NCBI GenBank assembly: GCA_030681645.1 | Contig: JAUXRX010000065.1 | Span: 80,889-144,888, forward strand | Direction of reading: 5' to 3' | Length of the DNA: 64,000 bases | Source: Archangium sp. | Lineage (GTDB): Bacteria; Myxococcota; Myxococcia; Myxococcales; Myxococcaceae | In this document: one piece after another, positions 16,861-24,944 of the stretch | Layout of the letters: each line of letters opens with the position of its first letter | Position numbering within the stretch: position 1 is the stretch's first letter | Notes under the pieces: generated by a model | Databases searched by the model: none | Told to the model about the DNA's origin: nothing | What the model saw: only the letters and a program-made list of their open reading frames with translations | Made by a program: the position numbers and the translations under genes

Positions 16861-16887
16861 TGTTCGGCACAACCTGCCGTGCGCTTA
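16861..16887 (-). promoter_or_regulatory. Sigma-28 (FliA)-type promoter of fliC
   Basis: Read on the minus strand: TAAG, a 15-base spacer, then GCCGAACA. The sigma-28 consensus is TAAA-N15-GCCGATAA. Predicted transcription start near 16853, giving a ~50-base leader before ATG 16803. The presence of flgM, the sigma-28 inhibitor, in the same locus agrees with this regulation. Confidence 0.6.
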
Positions 16888-16903
16888 AGCAGGACCTGCC
16901 GGG

Positions 16904-18868
16904 TCAGGCCGCGCGCAGGTGCCGCGAGATGCGGCGCAGGTGGGTGTCGAGCCGGCGCAGCACGCGCGAACGCGCGGCCAGCAGCTCGAGCGCCGACGTG
17001 CCGACGGGGGCGTTGACGCGATCGACACCGACATGCGCCCACGTGCCCGGAGGCCACTGGCTGAGCACGGCCTCGGCCAGCGCGCTCCAGGCCAGGGGGG
17101 CGCCGCTCCCAAAGCGCTCGCCGTCGAGCACCGCCTGGTCACCCCGCGCGGTCATCGAGACGTGCAGGCTCACCGCGGGCTGGGGGTCGACGCCGCGCCC
17201 CGCGAGCGAGGTGAGCAGCGGGTGCACGGAGGCCGCCAGCAGGCTGGGGGGATCGGCTTGGCGCAGCACCTCGCGGAGCTCCTGCAGGGTGGGCTCGAGC
17301 TCGGTGCGCAGCACCAGTTCCCGGTAGATCGCGCCGCGCGAGTCGAGGGCGAAGAGGGCCGCGTGCTCTTCCCCCTCGGGGAAGGCGACCAGCTGAATGG
17401 TGGGCAGGCCGGTGGCCAGCGGCCTTCGCAGGGCGCGGGCCATCTCGGCCTGCTCCGGCAGCCAGGTGAGGTGGCGGGGCCGGGCGAGGGCGCGGGCCAC
17501 CGTGAGCACCCGGGTGCGCGTCCGCTCGACCAGCAGCACCTTCTTCCCCAGCTGGAAGCCGACGGCCTCGTCGGGGCGCAGGGAGATGGCCAGCAGCTGC
17601 GAGACGCGCGCCACGAGCGTGGGCTCGGAACCCGGGGCTGGCAACAGCTCCACCGGCACGCCGGCGTGATGCCAGGTGAGGGCGAAGCGGAGCACGCCGG
17701 TGGCGTCGACCCTGCGCGCGCGGGGCCGGCCCGAGGCCGGCACGAAGACGACGAGGTGGCGGAGGAAGCCGGGTTCGATCAACACCAGGGCGCGGGGCGC
17801 GCGGGCCTCGACGGCGGCCGAGAGCCGCGGCCAGAAGTGGCCGCCGGGGGCGAGCCGCGAAGACTCGGTGAGCGCGAGGGCGCGGAGCTGATCGAGCGAG
17901 CGCGCCCGGGCGAGCACCAGCCCCTCGAGCTCGAGGGTCCAGCCGTCTTCATGCTGCAGCTCACGCGGGTGCTGAGACTGCAAGGTGCGCTCGAGCCAGG
18001 GGCGCAGCACCGGCGGAATGCGCCGGCCGAGCAGGGCGGGCCCGAGCACGGCGCGCAGGCTGCGCCGATCGCGAACGGGGAAGGCACGCAGGGCGCGCAG
18101 GCAGGCGGTGCGAAAGCGCCGGGCGAGGCCCTCGAGCGCCGCGGGCGCCAGGGTCTTCCCTTCGGCAAGGGTGAGCTCTTCGGCCACCGGGCTCGCGCTC
18201 CAGCAGGCGAGGAAGCCGGGCGCCGAGCTGGGCACGCGGGTGGCCCGCATCAACGACAACGGGGAAGGGGCGTCGCTGCGCACCAGCAGCATCAGGCAGC
18301 GCAGGAGCGCAGTGGGGGCGCGGGCGAAGGCGTCGTGCCAGTCGAGGCCGGGAGACGGGGGCAGGTGGGGCACGTCACCGGCGATCACCGCGGCCCAGGC
18401 GAAGAGCGAGGGCGTGAGCTCGGCGGGCCCGGCCATGCGCACCTCGAGCTCGGGGGCGTGGCGGCCGGCGAGCTGGGCGATCGCGTCGGTGCGCCGTGAG
18501 ACGCGCTGCAGCTCGAGCGGGCCCAGGCCCCCCAGGGGGATGATCAGGAGCTCGAAGCCTCCGCCCGGGGTGGGCGCCAGCACCACGCTCTCGATCAGCG
18601 GGCGGTGCTGCGACCAGGACATCGGCGGGGGCAGATCGAGCTGCTCGCACAGGCGGCCCCAGCGGCGCCGGCGGGGCGGCTGCAGCAGGCCCGGTGGATC
18701 CATGTCGAGGGATGGCCGCCGGAAGCGGGCGTCGAGCAGCAGGGGCACCAGGCGCACCAGGGCCCGCGTCTTCGGGGGCAGCCGCGCGATGAGCCGGGCC
18801 GTGCGCCAGCGCAGCGTGGGCAACGCCGCGTCGTATTTCGGGCGGGGGTACCGCCGCCGCAGCCTCAC
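16904..18868 (-). CDS. Flagellar-operon protein resembling a degenerate class I adenylate cyclase
   Basis: 654 residues from GTG 18868, whose GTGA overlaps the flgL stop, so it is translationally coupled to flgL. No signal peptide or membrane helix. By-eye similarity to E. coli-type CyaA: the segment ALVRLVPLLLDARFRRPSLD resembles the N-terminal L-L-P-L-L-L-H-x-N-x-P motif. GGFELLIIPLGGLGPLEL plus the following helix and LEVRMAGPAEL align with the catalytic S-S-D-L-D-I-W region and EVxFFLID. A later stretch around FALTWHHAGVPVELLP resembles the mid-protein L-x-W-x-x-x-N-G-L segment. The catalytic D-x-D is absent (F-E-L), so it is unlikely to be an active cyclase. It may be a regulatory pseudoenzyme. 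The homology is tentative; otherwise treat it as a conserved-type flagellar-locus protein of unknown function. Confidence 0.6.
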   Translation of the reverse strand: MRLRRRYPRPKYDAALPTLRWRTARLIARLPPKTRALVRLVPLLLDARFRRPSLDMDPPGLLQPPRRRRWGRLCEQLDLPPPMSWSQHRPLIESVVLAPTPGGGFELLIIPLGGLGPLELQRVSRRTDAIAQLAGRHAPELEVRMAGPAELTPSLFAWAAVIAGDVPHLPPSPGLDWHDAFARAPTALLRCLMLLVRSDAPSPLSLMRATRVPSSAPGFLACWSASPVAEELTLAEGKTLAPAALEGLARRFRTACLRALRAFPVRDRRSLRAVLGPALLGRRIPPVLRPWLERTLQSQHPRELQHEDGWTLELEGLVLARARSLDQLRALALTESSRLAPGGHFWPRLSAAVEARAPRALVLIEPGFLRHLVVFVPASGRPRARRVDATGVLRFALTWHHAGVPVELLPAPGSEPTLVARVSQLLAISLRPDEAVGFQLGKKVLLVERTRTRVLTVARALARPRHLTWLPEQAEMARALRRPLATGLPTIQLVAFPEGEEHAALFALDSRGAIYRELVLRTELEPTLQELREVLRQADPPSLLAASVHPLLTSLAGRGVDPQPAVSLHVSMTARGDQAVLDGERFGSGAPLAWSALAEAVLSQWPPGTWAHVGVDRVNAPVGTSALELLAARSRVLRRLDTHLRRISRHLRAA

Positions 18869-19746
18869 AACTTGTCGAGCAGGGAGAGCCTGAACTGCTG
18901 TGAAGCAGCCGACATGCTCGCCTCCAGGGCCCGCTGGGTTGCGGCGAAGCGCGTGGACGCCTCGAAGATGTCGATGTCTTCGAGCCGGCCGCGCGCGTCG
19001 CTGGCGGCGTCGCGGTTCTGCTTCGCCATGTTCGAGGCCACGTCGAACACGTTCATCATCGCGCCCACCCGGCTGCGCTCGCGGGAGACCTGGATGATGC
19101 CGTCGTCGAGTTCCTGCACGGCGACGCGGATGTTGGTGGCGTCGTTGGTGGCGAGCGCGGTGACGAAGTTCTGCAGCGACTGGAGCACGTCGAGGCCGCC
19201 GCCCGCGCCCTTGAGCGCGACGTCGGCGCGGGCCGAGGCGTCCTGCAGCACCCCGGGCGCGATCTCCACCCGGCGCACGTTGGCGTCGCCGAGGTACGCG
19301 CCCGCCGCGTCGAACGGGGGCGCTGCGTCCTGCATGCCACCGAACACGTAGCGCTCGCCGAAGCGCAGGTTGAGCTGCGAGACCACGGCAGAGACCAGCT
19401 GCCGCACCTCGGCCGCGCCGCCCGCGCGGTCGTTGGCGTTGTAGGTGTCGTTGGCGAGCTGAACGGCCAGTTCCTTGGCGCGGGTGAGCGAGGTGGTGAC
19501 CTGGTCCATCGCGCTGTCCACCACGCGCAGCTCGTCGGCAGCGCGGCTCGAGGCGCCGAAGATGCCGTCCTGCCGGCCGCTTTCCTGTTGGTGGCGCACG
19601 GCCATGCCGGCGTCGCCGGCCGCGTCCCACGGGTGCTCGATGCGCTTGCCCGAAGACACCTGGTCGCCAGCCCGGGTCGCGTCCGAGCGCGCGCGCATGA
19701 TGCGCTGGTTGGCGAGGTCGAAGAGAGCCTGGTCGCTGACGCGCAT
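18865..19746 (-). CDS. flgL: Hook-filament junction protein FlgL (HAP3)
   Basis: 293 residues. N-terminus MRVSDQALFDLANQRIMRAR and QVSSGKRIEHPWDAAG is the FlgL/flagellin D0-D1 signature; the C-terminal helix ends QQFRLSLLDKL. It joins hook and filament together with FlgK. Start ATG 19746 lies 14 bases after the flgK stop. Its stop overlaps the GTG of the cyclase-like gene. Confidence 0.92.
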   Translation of the reverse strand: MRVSDQALFDLANQRIMRARSDATRAGDQVSSGKRIEHPWDAAGDAGMAVRHQQESGRQDGIFGASSRAADELRVVDSAMDQVTTSLTRAKELAVQLANDTYNANDRAGGAAEVRQLVSAVVSQLNLRFGERYVFGGMQDAAPPFDAAGAYLGDANVRRVEIAPGVLQDASARADVALKGAGGGLDVLQSLQNFVTALATNDATNIRVAVQELDDGIIQVSRERSRVGAMMNVFDVASNMAKQNRDAASDARGRLEDIDIFEASTRFAATQRALEASMSAASQQFRLSLLDKL

Positions 19747-19760
19747 GGTGCTGGTTCCGT

Positions 19761-21155
19761 TCAGGGCTTGATCGACATGAGGGTGTTGAGCATCTCGTCG
19801 GCCGTCTTGATCACCCGGGTGACGGCCTCGTAGGCGCGCTGCGCCTTCTGCATGTTGACGAGCTCCTCGTCGACCGACACGCCGCTGGCCGCCTGCCGCA
19901 TGCCGTCGAGGTGGCCGAGCATCGCCTTGTCGCCCTCGTTCATGCTCGCCGCGCGCGCGGTGGTGGAACCGAACTGCGCGGTGATGCGCGCCAGTGAGCC
20001 CGAGGCCGTGGTGCCGTTGCTCAGGTTCTGCGACTCGGTGTCGATCATCGCCTGCACCGCGCCGGGATCTCCGGGGGCGGTGGTCGAGCCGGCGGGGAAG
20101 AGCGAGGTGTCGGCGGCGATCGCGGCGTTCACCACCAGGCTGCTGGCGGCGCCGGCGGCGGTGGCGGTGGTGACGAAGAGGGGCCGCCCGGTGCCGCCAT
20201 CGAGCCCATAGCCGGCGACGGCGGCGGCGTTGATCGCGCCCGAGAGCTCGAAGGCGAGCTGATCGAGCTGGGTCTGCGCGGTCTTGAGCGCACCGTCGCG
20301 GGCGGCGAGGAGCCCGCCGAGCTCGCCCCCGGGCGGGGTGCTGAGCGGCTTGCTCACCGAGCCGTCGGGCTTCTGGATGTAGAGGCGGAGGTGGCCCCCG
20401 TTGGTGGCGTCGGGGAGCACCGAGAGCACCGCGGCGCGCTCGGCGGCGACCAGGGACGTACCGTCGCTCAAGGTGAGGTTGAGATCGCCGTCGGCGTTGG
20501 GCACCGGGGTGGCGCCCGTCCATTCCGCGACGCGGTCGCCGAGGCGGGTGCGGGCGTCGAGCAGGTCGTTGGGCTGGCCGCCGGTGCCGCGCGCCTGGCG
20601 GATCTGGGAGTTGAGGTTGGCGATCTGCGCCAGCGCCTCGTTCACCTCGGGCAGCCGGCCCTCGAGCTTCTGGTCGATGCCGGCGCGCGCGCCTTCGAGG
20701 GACTGGGACGAGCGGTTGAACGAGAGCGCCAGCTGGGTGGCTGCGCCGACGGCCGCTTCCCGGTAGTTGCTGCTGCCGGGGTTCTGCGCGAGCGCCCGCA
20801 GCTGCCCGTAGAAGACCGAGAGCGAGGGGGCGACGCTGTTGTCGAGGTCGATGGCGTTGATCGACTGCAGCGTCTGCGCCTCGGTGCCCGACGCCATCTC
20901 GCGGCCGATGGCCCCGGGCATCTGCGCCTCGAGGAACCGATCGCGCGCCTGGCTGACGGCCTGGAGCACCGCGCCGTTGCCGATGTACGCGCTGCCGAAG
21001 CGATCGGCGGGCGAGACGGCGGCGATCTCGGCGCGCTGGCGCGAGTAGCCGACGGTGTTCGAGTTGGAGAGGTTGTGGGCGACGGTCGAGCTGTAGGCCG
21101 AGTGGGCCTGGAGGCTCGAGGCGCCCTGCTGCAGCATCGCGAGGAGGCCGCTCAT
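19761..21155 (-). CDS. flgK: Hook-filament junction protein FlgK (HAP1)
   Basis: 464 residues. N-terminal SGLLAMLQQGASSLQAHSAY with the rod/hook motif NLSNSNTVGYSRQR (28-41), and C-terminal LVNMQKAQRAYEAVTRVIKT typical of hook-associated axial proteins. It forms the first junction layer above the hook. The start overlaps the flgN stop (ATGA). Confidence 0.94.
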   Translation of the reverse strand: MSGLLAMLQQGASSLQAHSAYSSTVAHNLSNSNTVGYSRQRAEIAAVSPADRFGSAYIGNGAVLQAVSQARDRFLEAQMPGAIGREMASGTEAQTLQSINAIDLDNSVAPSLSVFYGQLRALAQNPGSSNYREAAVGAATQLALSFNRSSQSLEGARAGIDQKLEGRLPEVNEALAQIANLNSQIRQARGTGGQPNDLLDARTRLGDRVAEWTGATPVPNADGDLNLTLSDGTSLVAAERAAVLSVLPDATNGGHLRLYIQKPDGSVSKPLSTPPGGELGGLLAARDGALKTAQTQLDQLAFELSGAINAAAVAGYGLDGGTGRPLFVTTATAAGAASSLVVNAAIAADTSLFPAGSTTAPGDPGAVQAMIDTESQNLSNGTTASGSLARITAQFGSTTARAASMNEGDKAMLGHLDGMRQAASGVSVDEELVNMQKAQRAYEAVTRVIKTADEMLNTLMSIKP

Positions 21156-21616
21156 GCGCGCTCCGAGTGCGTGCCGCTCTCGACGGGGGCCGGCTGGCCG
21201 CGGCGGGTGTAGGGGCGGGGCGCGAGGTGGGTGACGTACGCGCGCACCACGGTGAGGGCGCGCTCGGCGAGCTGCTGGTTCACCTGGTCGAGCTCGTTGA
21301 GGGCCTGCGAGAGCGAGCGCACCTCGGCGAAGACGCCGGTGAGCTGTTCCCCTTCGAAGGGGGCCAGCGCCCGCACCTGCTCGAGGGTGACGTCGGTGAG
21401 GCCGTGCTGCTGGGCGAAGGCGCCGAGGTGACGGGCGAGCTCGCCGGCGAGGTACGCCGAGTGCTGGTTGAAGGCCTCGCGCAGGCTCGCTTGCGAGAGG
21501 AGGGCCGGGGTGTCGAGGGTCTTGAGGACGGCGCGTGACTCCTGCGAGCGCGTCACCTCGGTGGCGAGGGACGCCTTGAGCTTGAGCGCGATGTCGAGGG
21601 CCAGCGGGAGGCTCAT
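21152..21616 (-). CDS. flgN: FlgN-like export chaperone for FlgK/FlgL
   Basis: 154 residues, predicted all-helical, with the long amphipathic helices of FlgN; no membrane segment. Position flgM-flgN-flgK-flgL is the standard order. It should bind the C-termini of FlgK and FlgL in the cytoplasm. Assignment rests on context plus fold pattern; sequence identity in this family is low. The last ~20 residues (TRRGQPAPVESGTHSERA) look disordered. Confidence 0.75.
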   Translation of the reverse strand: MSLPLALDIALKLKASLATEVTRSQESRAVLKTLDTPALLSQASLREAFNQHSAYLAGELARHLGAFAQQHGLTDVTLEQVRALAPFEGEQLTGVFAEVRSLSQALNELDQVNQQLAERALTVVRAYVTHLAPRPYTRRGQPAPVESGTHSERA

Positions 21617-21635
21617 GACGCGTTCCTCGGTAGGA

Positions 21636-21929
21636 TCACTGGGACAGGAGCACGCGCAGGTGAGCCTCGACTTCGGCCTCGCTGACGAGCTTCTGGGCGA
21701 TCTGCTGCGGTGACGGGTAGTACTGGCCGCTGCGAACGGCGTTGACGACTTCTTCGACCCGCTGGGCGCGCGAGGCGTCGGTGGTGGCGCGGGCGCGCTG
21801 AATGGCGGCTTCCCCCTGGGGGGTGGAGAAAGAGACCCGGTCCTTCACTTCCTTCTGCTCGGCGGACTGGGCGTTGGTACGGCTGCTCACAGCGGGGACG
21901 ACAGTGAGGGCTGCTTCGGCGACCTTCAT
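21636..21929 (-). CDS. flgM: Anti-sigma-28 factor FlgM
   Basis: 97 residues. The N-terminal half is Ala/Ser/Gln-rich and likely disordered, as in FlgM. The C-terminal half RVEEVVNAVRSGQYYPSP followed by QQIAQKLVSEAEV matches the sigma-binding helices R-V-x-x-I-k-x-A-I-x-x-G-x-Y-x-v-d-x-x-x-I-A-x-k-l. It holds FliA inactive until the hook-basal body is complete and is then exported. ATGA overlap with flgJ. Confidence 0.88.
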   Translation of the reverse strand: MKVAEAALTVVPAVSSRTNAQSAEQKEVKDRVSFSTPQGEAAIQRARATTDASRAQRVEEVVNAVRSGQYYPSPQQIAQKLVSEAEVEAHLRVLLSQ

Positions 21930-22549
21930 GGGGAACCTCCGGCTTTGTCATCGGCACGAAGCCGGTAAGCCTTAAGCGCCTGACCTGGATCGAGGAACTG
22001 ACCCGCCTTGCGCACCTCGAGGTGGAGGTGTGGGCCCGTCGTTCTGCCGGTTTGGCCGATCCACCCGAGAACATCGCCTGCGCCGACGCGGTCGCCGGGG
22101 TGAACGGCGACCCCGCTGGCGTGGGCGTAGAGGGTCGAGGTGCCGTCGGGGTGGGCGACCTCGATGGCGTTGCCGTAGCCGCCACGCTCACCGGCGGCGA
22201 TCACGACGCCGTCCATCGCCGCGGGAATCGGAGTGCCTTCGGCAGCCGCGAGGTCCACCCCCGTGTGCCGCGAAAGCTGTCCGTTGATGGGGTCGATGCG
22301 AGCACCAAATGCACTGGTCACAGCAGGCGCCTCCCTCTCCCCGGGGGGGAGAGGGTCGGGGAGAGGGCGAACCAGCTTTTCCAGCCCAAACCCGCCACCC
22401 CCTGCAATGGCCTCCGACAAGGTGTCCGCGAACATGTCAGCGGTGAGCGAGCTGCCCGCCGCCTCGGTGCCCTTGAACACGCCCGACGTCTTGAGCAGCT
22501 GCTTGATGATGAAGCTCTCGAGCAGCTGCGCTTCGTTGGGGCCTCTCAC
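21926..22549 (-). CDS. flgJ: FlgJ rod-binding domain fused to M23 (LytM) peptidase
   Basis: 207 residues from GTG 22549 (GTGA overlap with flgI). Residues 1-58 are the FlgJ N-terminal rod-cap domain (LLESFIIKQLLKTSGVF; MFADTLSEAIA). Residues ~79-195 are an M23 metallopeptidase: zinc ligands His95 and Asp99 in RHTGVDLA, His143 in LYAHASG, and His174/His176 in GPHLHLEV. The classical E. coli-type FlgJ carries a glucosaminidase instead. The enzyme would cut peptide cross-links of peptidoglycan so that the rod can pass. Linker residues ~60-74 are encoded by a REP-like repeat. No signal peptide; export would be through the flagellar type III apparatus. Confidence 0.88.
   Translation of the reverse strand: MRGPNEAQLLESFIIKQLLKTSGVFKGTEAAGSSLTADMFADTLSEAIAGGGGFGLEKLVRPLPDPLPPGEREAPAVTSAFGARIDPINGQLSRHTGVDLAAAEGTPIPAAMDGVVIAAGERGGYGNAIEVAHPDGTSTLYAHASGVAVHPGDRVGAGDVLGWIGQTGRTTGPHLHLEVRKAGQFLDPGQALKAYRLRADDKAGGSP
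22331..22370. repeat. REP-like element, copy 2, inside flgJ
   Basis: CTCCCTCTCCCC-GGGGGGAGAGGG followed by TCGGGGAGAGGGCGA. It lies within coding sequence, read without stop codons as the linker LVRPLPDPLPPGEREAP between the two FlgJ domains. Confidence 0.75.
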
Positions 22550-23634
22550 ATGACCTCCAGCTCGGCGTCGAGGCTGCCGACGGCCTTGAGCGCCTGGAGA
22601 ATCGACACGAGATCCCGCGGCGAAGCGCCGATGGCGTTGAGCGCCTTGACCAGGTCCTCGACGGACGACGCCGCGGGCATGGCCACCGCGGACCTCTGGG
22701 TCTCCTCGGCGTCGACCTGCTGCACCGGCGCGACGACCGTCTGGCCGCTGCTGGCGAACGCGGGCGGCTGGGACACCGCGAACTGGGTGGCGATGTTGAT
22801 GCGCAGGCCGCCGTGGCTGACCGCGGCCGCGCGCAGCTTCACGTTCTCGCCCATGACGATGGTGCCGGTGCGCTCGCTGACGACCACCTTCGCGCGCTGA
22901 TCGACCTCGATGGTGAGCGCCTCGAGCTTGCTGAGGAAGACCACGGGTGAGTCCTTGTCGGCGTCGGGCACCTTCACCTCGACCGCGGCGGCGTCGATGG
23001 CCTTCGCGCTCTTCGCGCCGGTGGCGGCGTCGATGGCCGCGGCGATGCGGGCGGCGTTGGTGAAGTCAGCGCGCTTGAGGCGCAGGGTGAAGGCCCCGGT
23101 GTCCATCTTCGGGGTGACGGCCTTCTCGATGGTCGCGCCGCCGGGGATGGTGCTGCTGGTGGGGGTGTTCTTGCGCACCGAGGCGAAGCCGCCGTTGGCG
23201 TCGAAGCCGCCGACCTGCACGGGCCCCTGCGCGACGGCGTAGGTGAGCCCGTCGGCGCCGGTGAGCGGCGTCATCAGCAGCGTGCCGCCCTGGAGCGAGC
23301 GGGCGTTGCCCATGGCCGAGACGGTGACGTCGATGGTCGAGCCGGTGCGGGAGAAGGTGGGCAGCTTCGCGGTGACCATCACGGCGGCGACGTTGCGGCT
23401 GCGGATGTCGTGCGGATCGACGCGGACGCCGAGGCGGCCGAGCATGCCGGCGACGGACTGCATGGTGAAGAGCACCTGCTCGGAGTCGCCGGTGTTGGTG
23501 AGGCCGACCACGAGGCCGTAGCCGAGCAGCGCGTTGTCACGGCTGCCCTGCACGTCGACGAGCTCCTTGAGCCGCGCGGAAGCGGCGAGGGTGGGGGAAG
23601 CGACACAGAGGATCAGCACGAGGAGCGATCGCAT
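22546..23634 (-). CDS. flgI: Flagellar P-ring protein FlgI
   Basis: 362 residues. The signal peptide ends near TLAAS; then RLKELVDVQGSRDNALLGYG and LVVGLTNTGDS match the conserved FlgI start, and the end carries LVKALNAIGASPRDLVSILQALK. It forms the periplasmic P-ring around the rod. One unusual patch near 275-320 (QFAVSQPPAFASSGQTV and a Gln/Glu-rich stretch) varies widely in the family. Nine bases after flgH. Confidence 0.95.
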   Translation of the reverse strand: MRSLLVLILCVASPTLAASARLKELVDVQGSRDNALLGYGLVVGLTNTGDSEQVLFTMQSVAGMLGRLGVRVDPHDIRSRNVAAVMVTAKLPTFSRTGSTIDVTVSAMGNARSLQGGTLLMTPLTGADGLTYAVAQGPVQVGGFDANGGFASVRKNTPTSSTIPGGATIEKAVTPKMDTGAFTLRLKRADFTNAARIAAAIDAATGAKSAKAIDAAAVEVKVPDADKDSPVVFLSKLEALTIEVDQRAKVVVSERTGTIVMGENVKLRAAAVSHGGLRINIATQFAVSQPPAFASSGQTVVAPVQQVDAEETQRSAVAMPAASSVEDLVKALNAIGASPRDLVSILQALKAVGSLDAELEVM

Positions 23635-23643
23635 GGGTCACCT

Positions 23644-24360
23644 TCAGAACGGCGAGATCAGGTTCCAGAGCCGGGTGAAGAAACCGGGCTTCTGGTTGTC
23701 GCTCAGCACGCCGCGGCCGGTGAACTCGATCTCGGCGTCGGCGACGTACGAGCTGCGCACCGAGTTGTCCTGGGCGATGTCGATGGGGCGCACCACGCCC
23801 GAGATGTAGAAGTGTTGTTCCTCGTTGTTGACGAGCACCACCCGGTGGCCCTCGATGAAGAGGTTGCCGTTGGGGAGCACCTTCTTCACCACGGCAGGCA
23901 CGGTGGCGGTCAGCTTCTCGGTGCGGGAGGTGCGGCCGTCGCCGGAGAAGTCGACGCCCGTCTTGAGGCCGGCGGTGAGGTCGATCTGTGGGCCGGTGGC
24001 CGCCACGGTGCGCAGGAAGGCCTGCAGCGAGGCGGAGATCTCGGTCTCGCGGCTCAGGTTGGTGTCAGCCGAGCGGCGCGCGTCGGCGTTCTCTTCGATG
24101 CGCACGACGACCAGGTCCTGCTCGCGGAAGGCGCGGTAGTCGGAGAACAGGTTGGCGTTGCGGCCATCGGCGCGCCAGAGGCTGCCGTCGTTGTTCTCGG
24201 GCTCGGCGACGTTCTTGGCGGCGATCGACTCGTAGTTGCGCTGCTTGGGCACGTACGGGTCGATGTGAGAAACACCGCACCCACTGAGGAGCAGGAGAGC
24301 CACGTATCTCCCTCTCCCTGAGAGGGAGAGGGTCGGGGAGAGGGCAAACAGCGTCTTCAA
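23644..24360 (-). CDS. flgH: Flagellar L-ring lipoprotein FlgH with a repeat-built signal peptide
   Basis: 238 residues. The start is TTG 24360: GGGAGG lies seven bases upstream and TTGA overlaps the flgA stop. The protein begins MKTLFALSPTLSLSGRGR, then VALLLLSGC with lipobox Cys28. Conserved FlgH segments follow: GSLW at 61, LVVVRIEE, PNGNLFIEGHR and ISGVVRPIDIAQDNSV. It forms the outer-membrane L-ring. Residues ~5-18 of the signal peptide are encoded by a REP-like repeat (24308-24348), lengthening the n-region while keeping a hydrophobic core and lipobox. Longer in-frame starts exist upstream but lack a ribosome site and would overlap flgA extensively. Confidence 0.92.
   Translation of the reverse strand: MKTLFALSPTLSLSGRGRYVALLLLSGCGVSHIDPYVPKQRNYESIAAKNVAEPENNDGSLWRADGRNANLFSDYRAFREQDLVVVRIEENADARRSADTNLSRETEISASLQAFLRTVAATGPQIDLTAGLKTGVDFSGDGRTSRTEKLTATVPAVVKKVLPNGNLFIEGHRVVLVNNEEQHFYISGVVRPIDIAQDNSVRSSYVADAEIEFTGRGVLSDNQKPGFFTRLWNLISPF
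24308..24348. repeat. REP-like element, copy 3, inside the flgH signal peptide
   Basis: TCTCCCTCTCCC-TGAGAGGGAGAGGG followed by TCGGGGAGAGGGCAAA. Same family as copy 2 but read in a different frame, giving ALSPTLSLSGRGR. It has no stop codon in the flgH frame. Confidence 0.75.
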
Positions 24361-24944
24361 GTGCCACCTCCCACGACGAGAATCCCGTCGAGCCAGGCGC
24401 CCGTGACCTTCTTGCCGCTGGGCAACGTGGCGCACACCCCGTTGCCGCAAGCAGCGACAGTGCCGCGCTGCTCGAGAGACAGGGCCCCCAGCATCACCTT
24501 CACGACGATCGGGCTCCCCGGCCGAGGCCCGGTGCGAACATCATTCGCGCCGACGGCCATGCCCTTGCGAAGCCACCGCGTGGCGGTCGCGCCGGCCGGC
24601 ACGTGCGCCATCACCTCGCCGCGCGGCTCTTCTTCCCGAACGGTCCACGCGCCGTCCATCGACTCGTTGGCCTTGACGTCGCGCGACAGCGTGGCGATCG
24701 GCAGCAGCACGCGCACCTGGGCCCAGCCCCACGCCTCGCACTTCTTCCCGCGCACGCGCACCGGCACGCGGCCGCTGCTGTCGAACGGCGCAGGCGCGAA
24801 CGAGCCCTTGCACCGCGGGGCGTCCCACGCGGTGAGCTGGACCTTCGCCGACTCGCGGGTGAGCGCGCGCTGCAGCGCCACCTCGAGCGAGGCGTCGACG
24901 CCGGTGACCAACATCATGACGAGGAGGGGGCTCATGGTGATCAC
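24357..24944 (-). CDS. flgA: P-ring assembly chaperone FlgA (SAF domain)
   Basis: 195 residues from GTG 24944, whose GTGA overlaps the flgG stop; ATG 24935 is an alternative three codons in. Hydrophobic N-terminal signal (MSPLLVMMLVTGVDA). The C-terminal ~100 residues form the SAF/ChapFlgA domain (LRKGMAVGANDVR; PIVVKVMLGALSLEQRGTV). It is a periplasmic chaperone for FlgI polymerisation. Two Cys pairs (43/68 and ~165/170) may form disulfides. Confidence 0.82.
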   Translation of the reverse strand: MITMSPLLVMMLVTGVDASLEVALQRALTRESAKVQLTAWDAPRCKGSFAPAPFDSSGRVPVRVRGKKCEAWGWAQVRVLLPIATLSRDVKANESMDGAWTVREEEPRGEVMAHVPAGATATRWLRKGMAVGANDVRTGPRPGSPIVVKVMLGALSLEQRGTVAACGNGVCATLPSGKKVTGAWLDGILVVGGGT

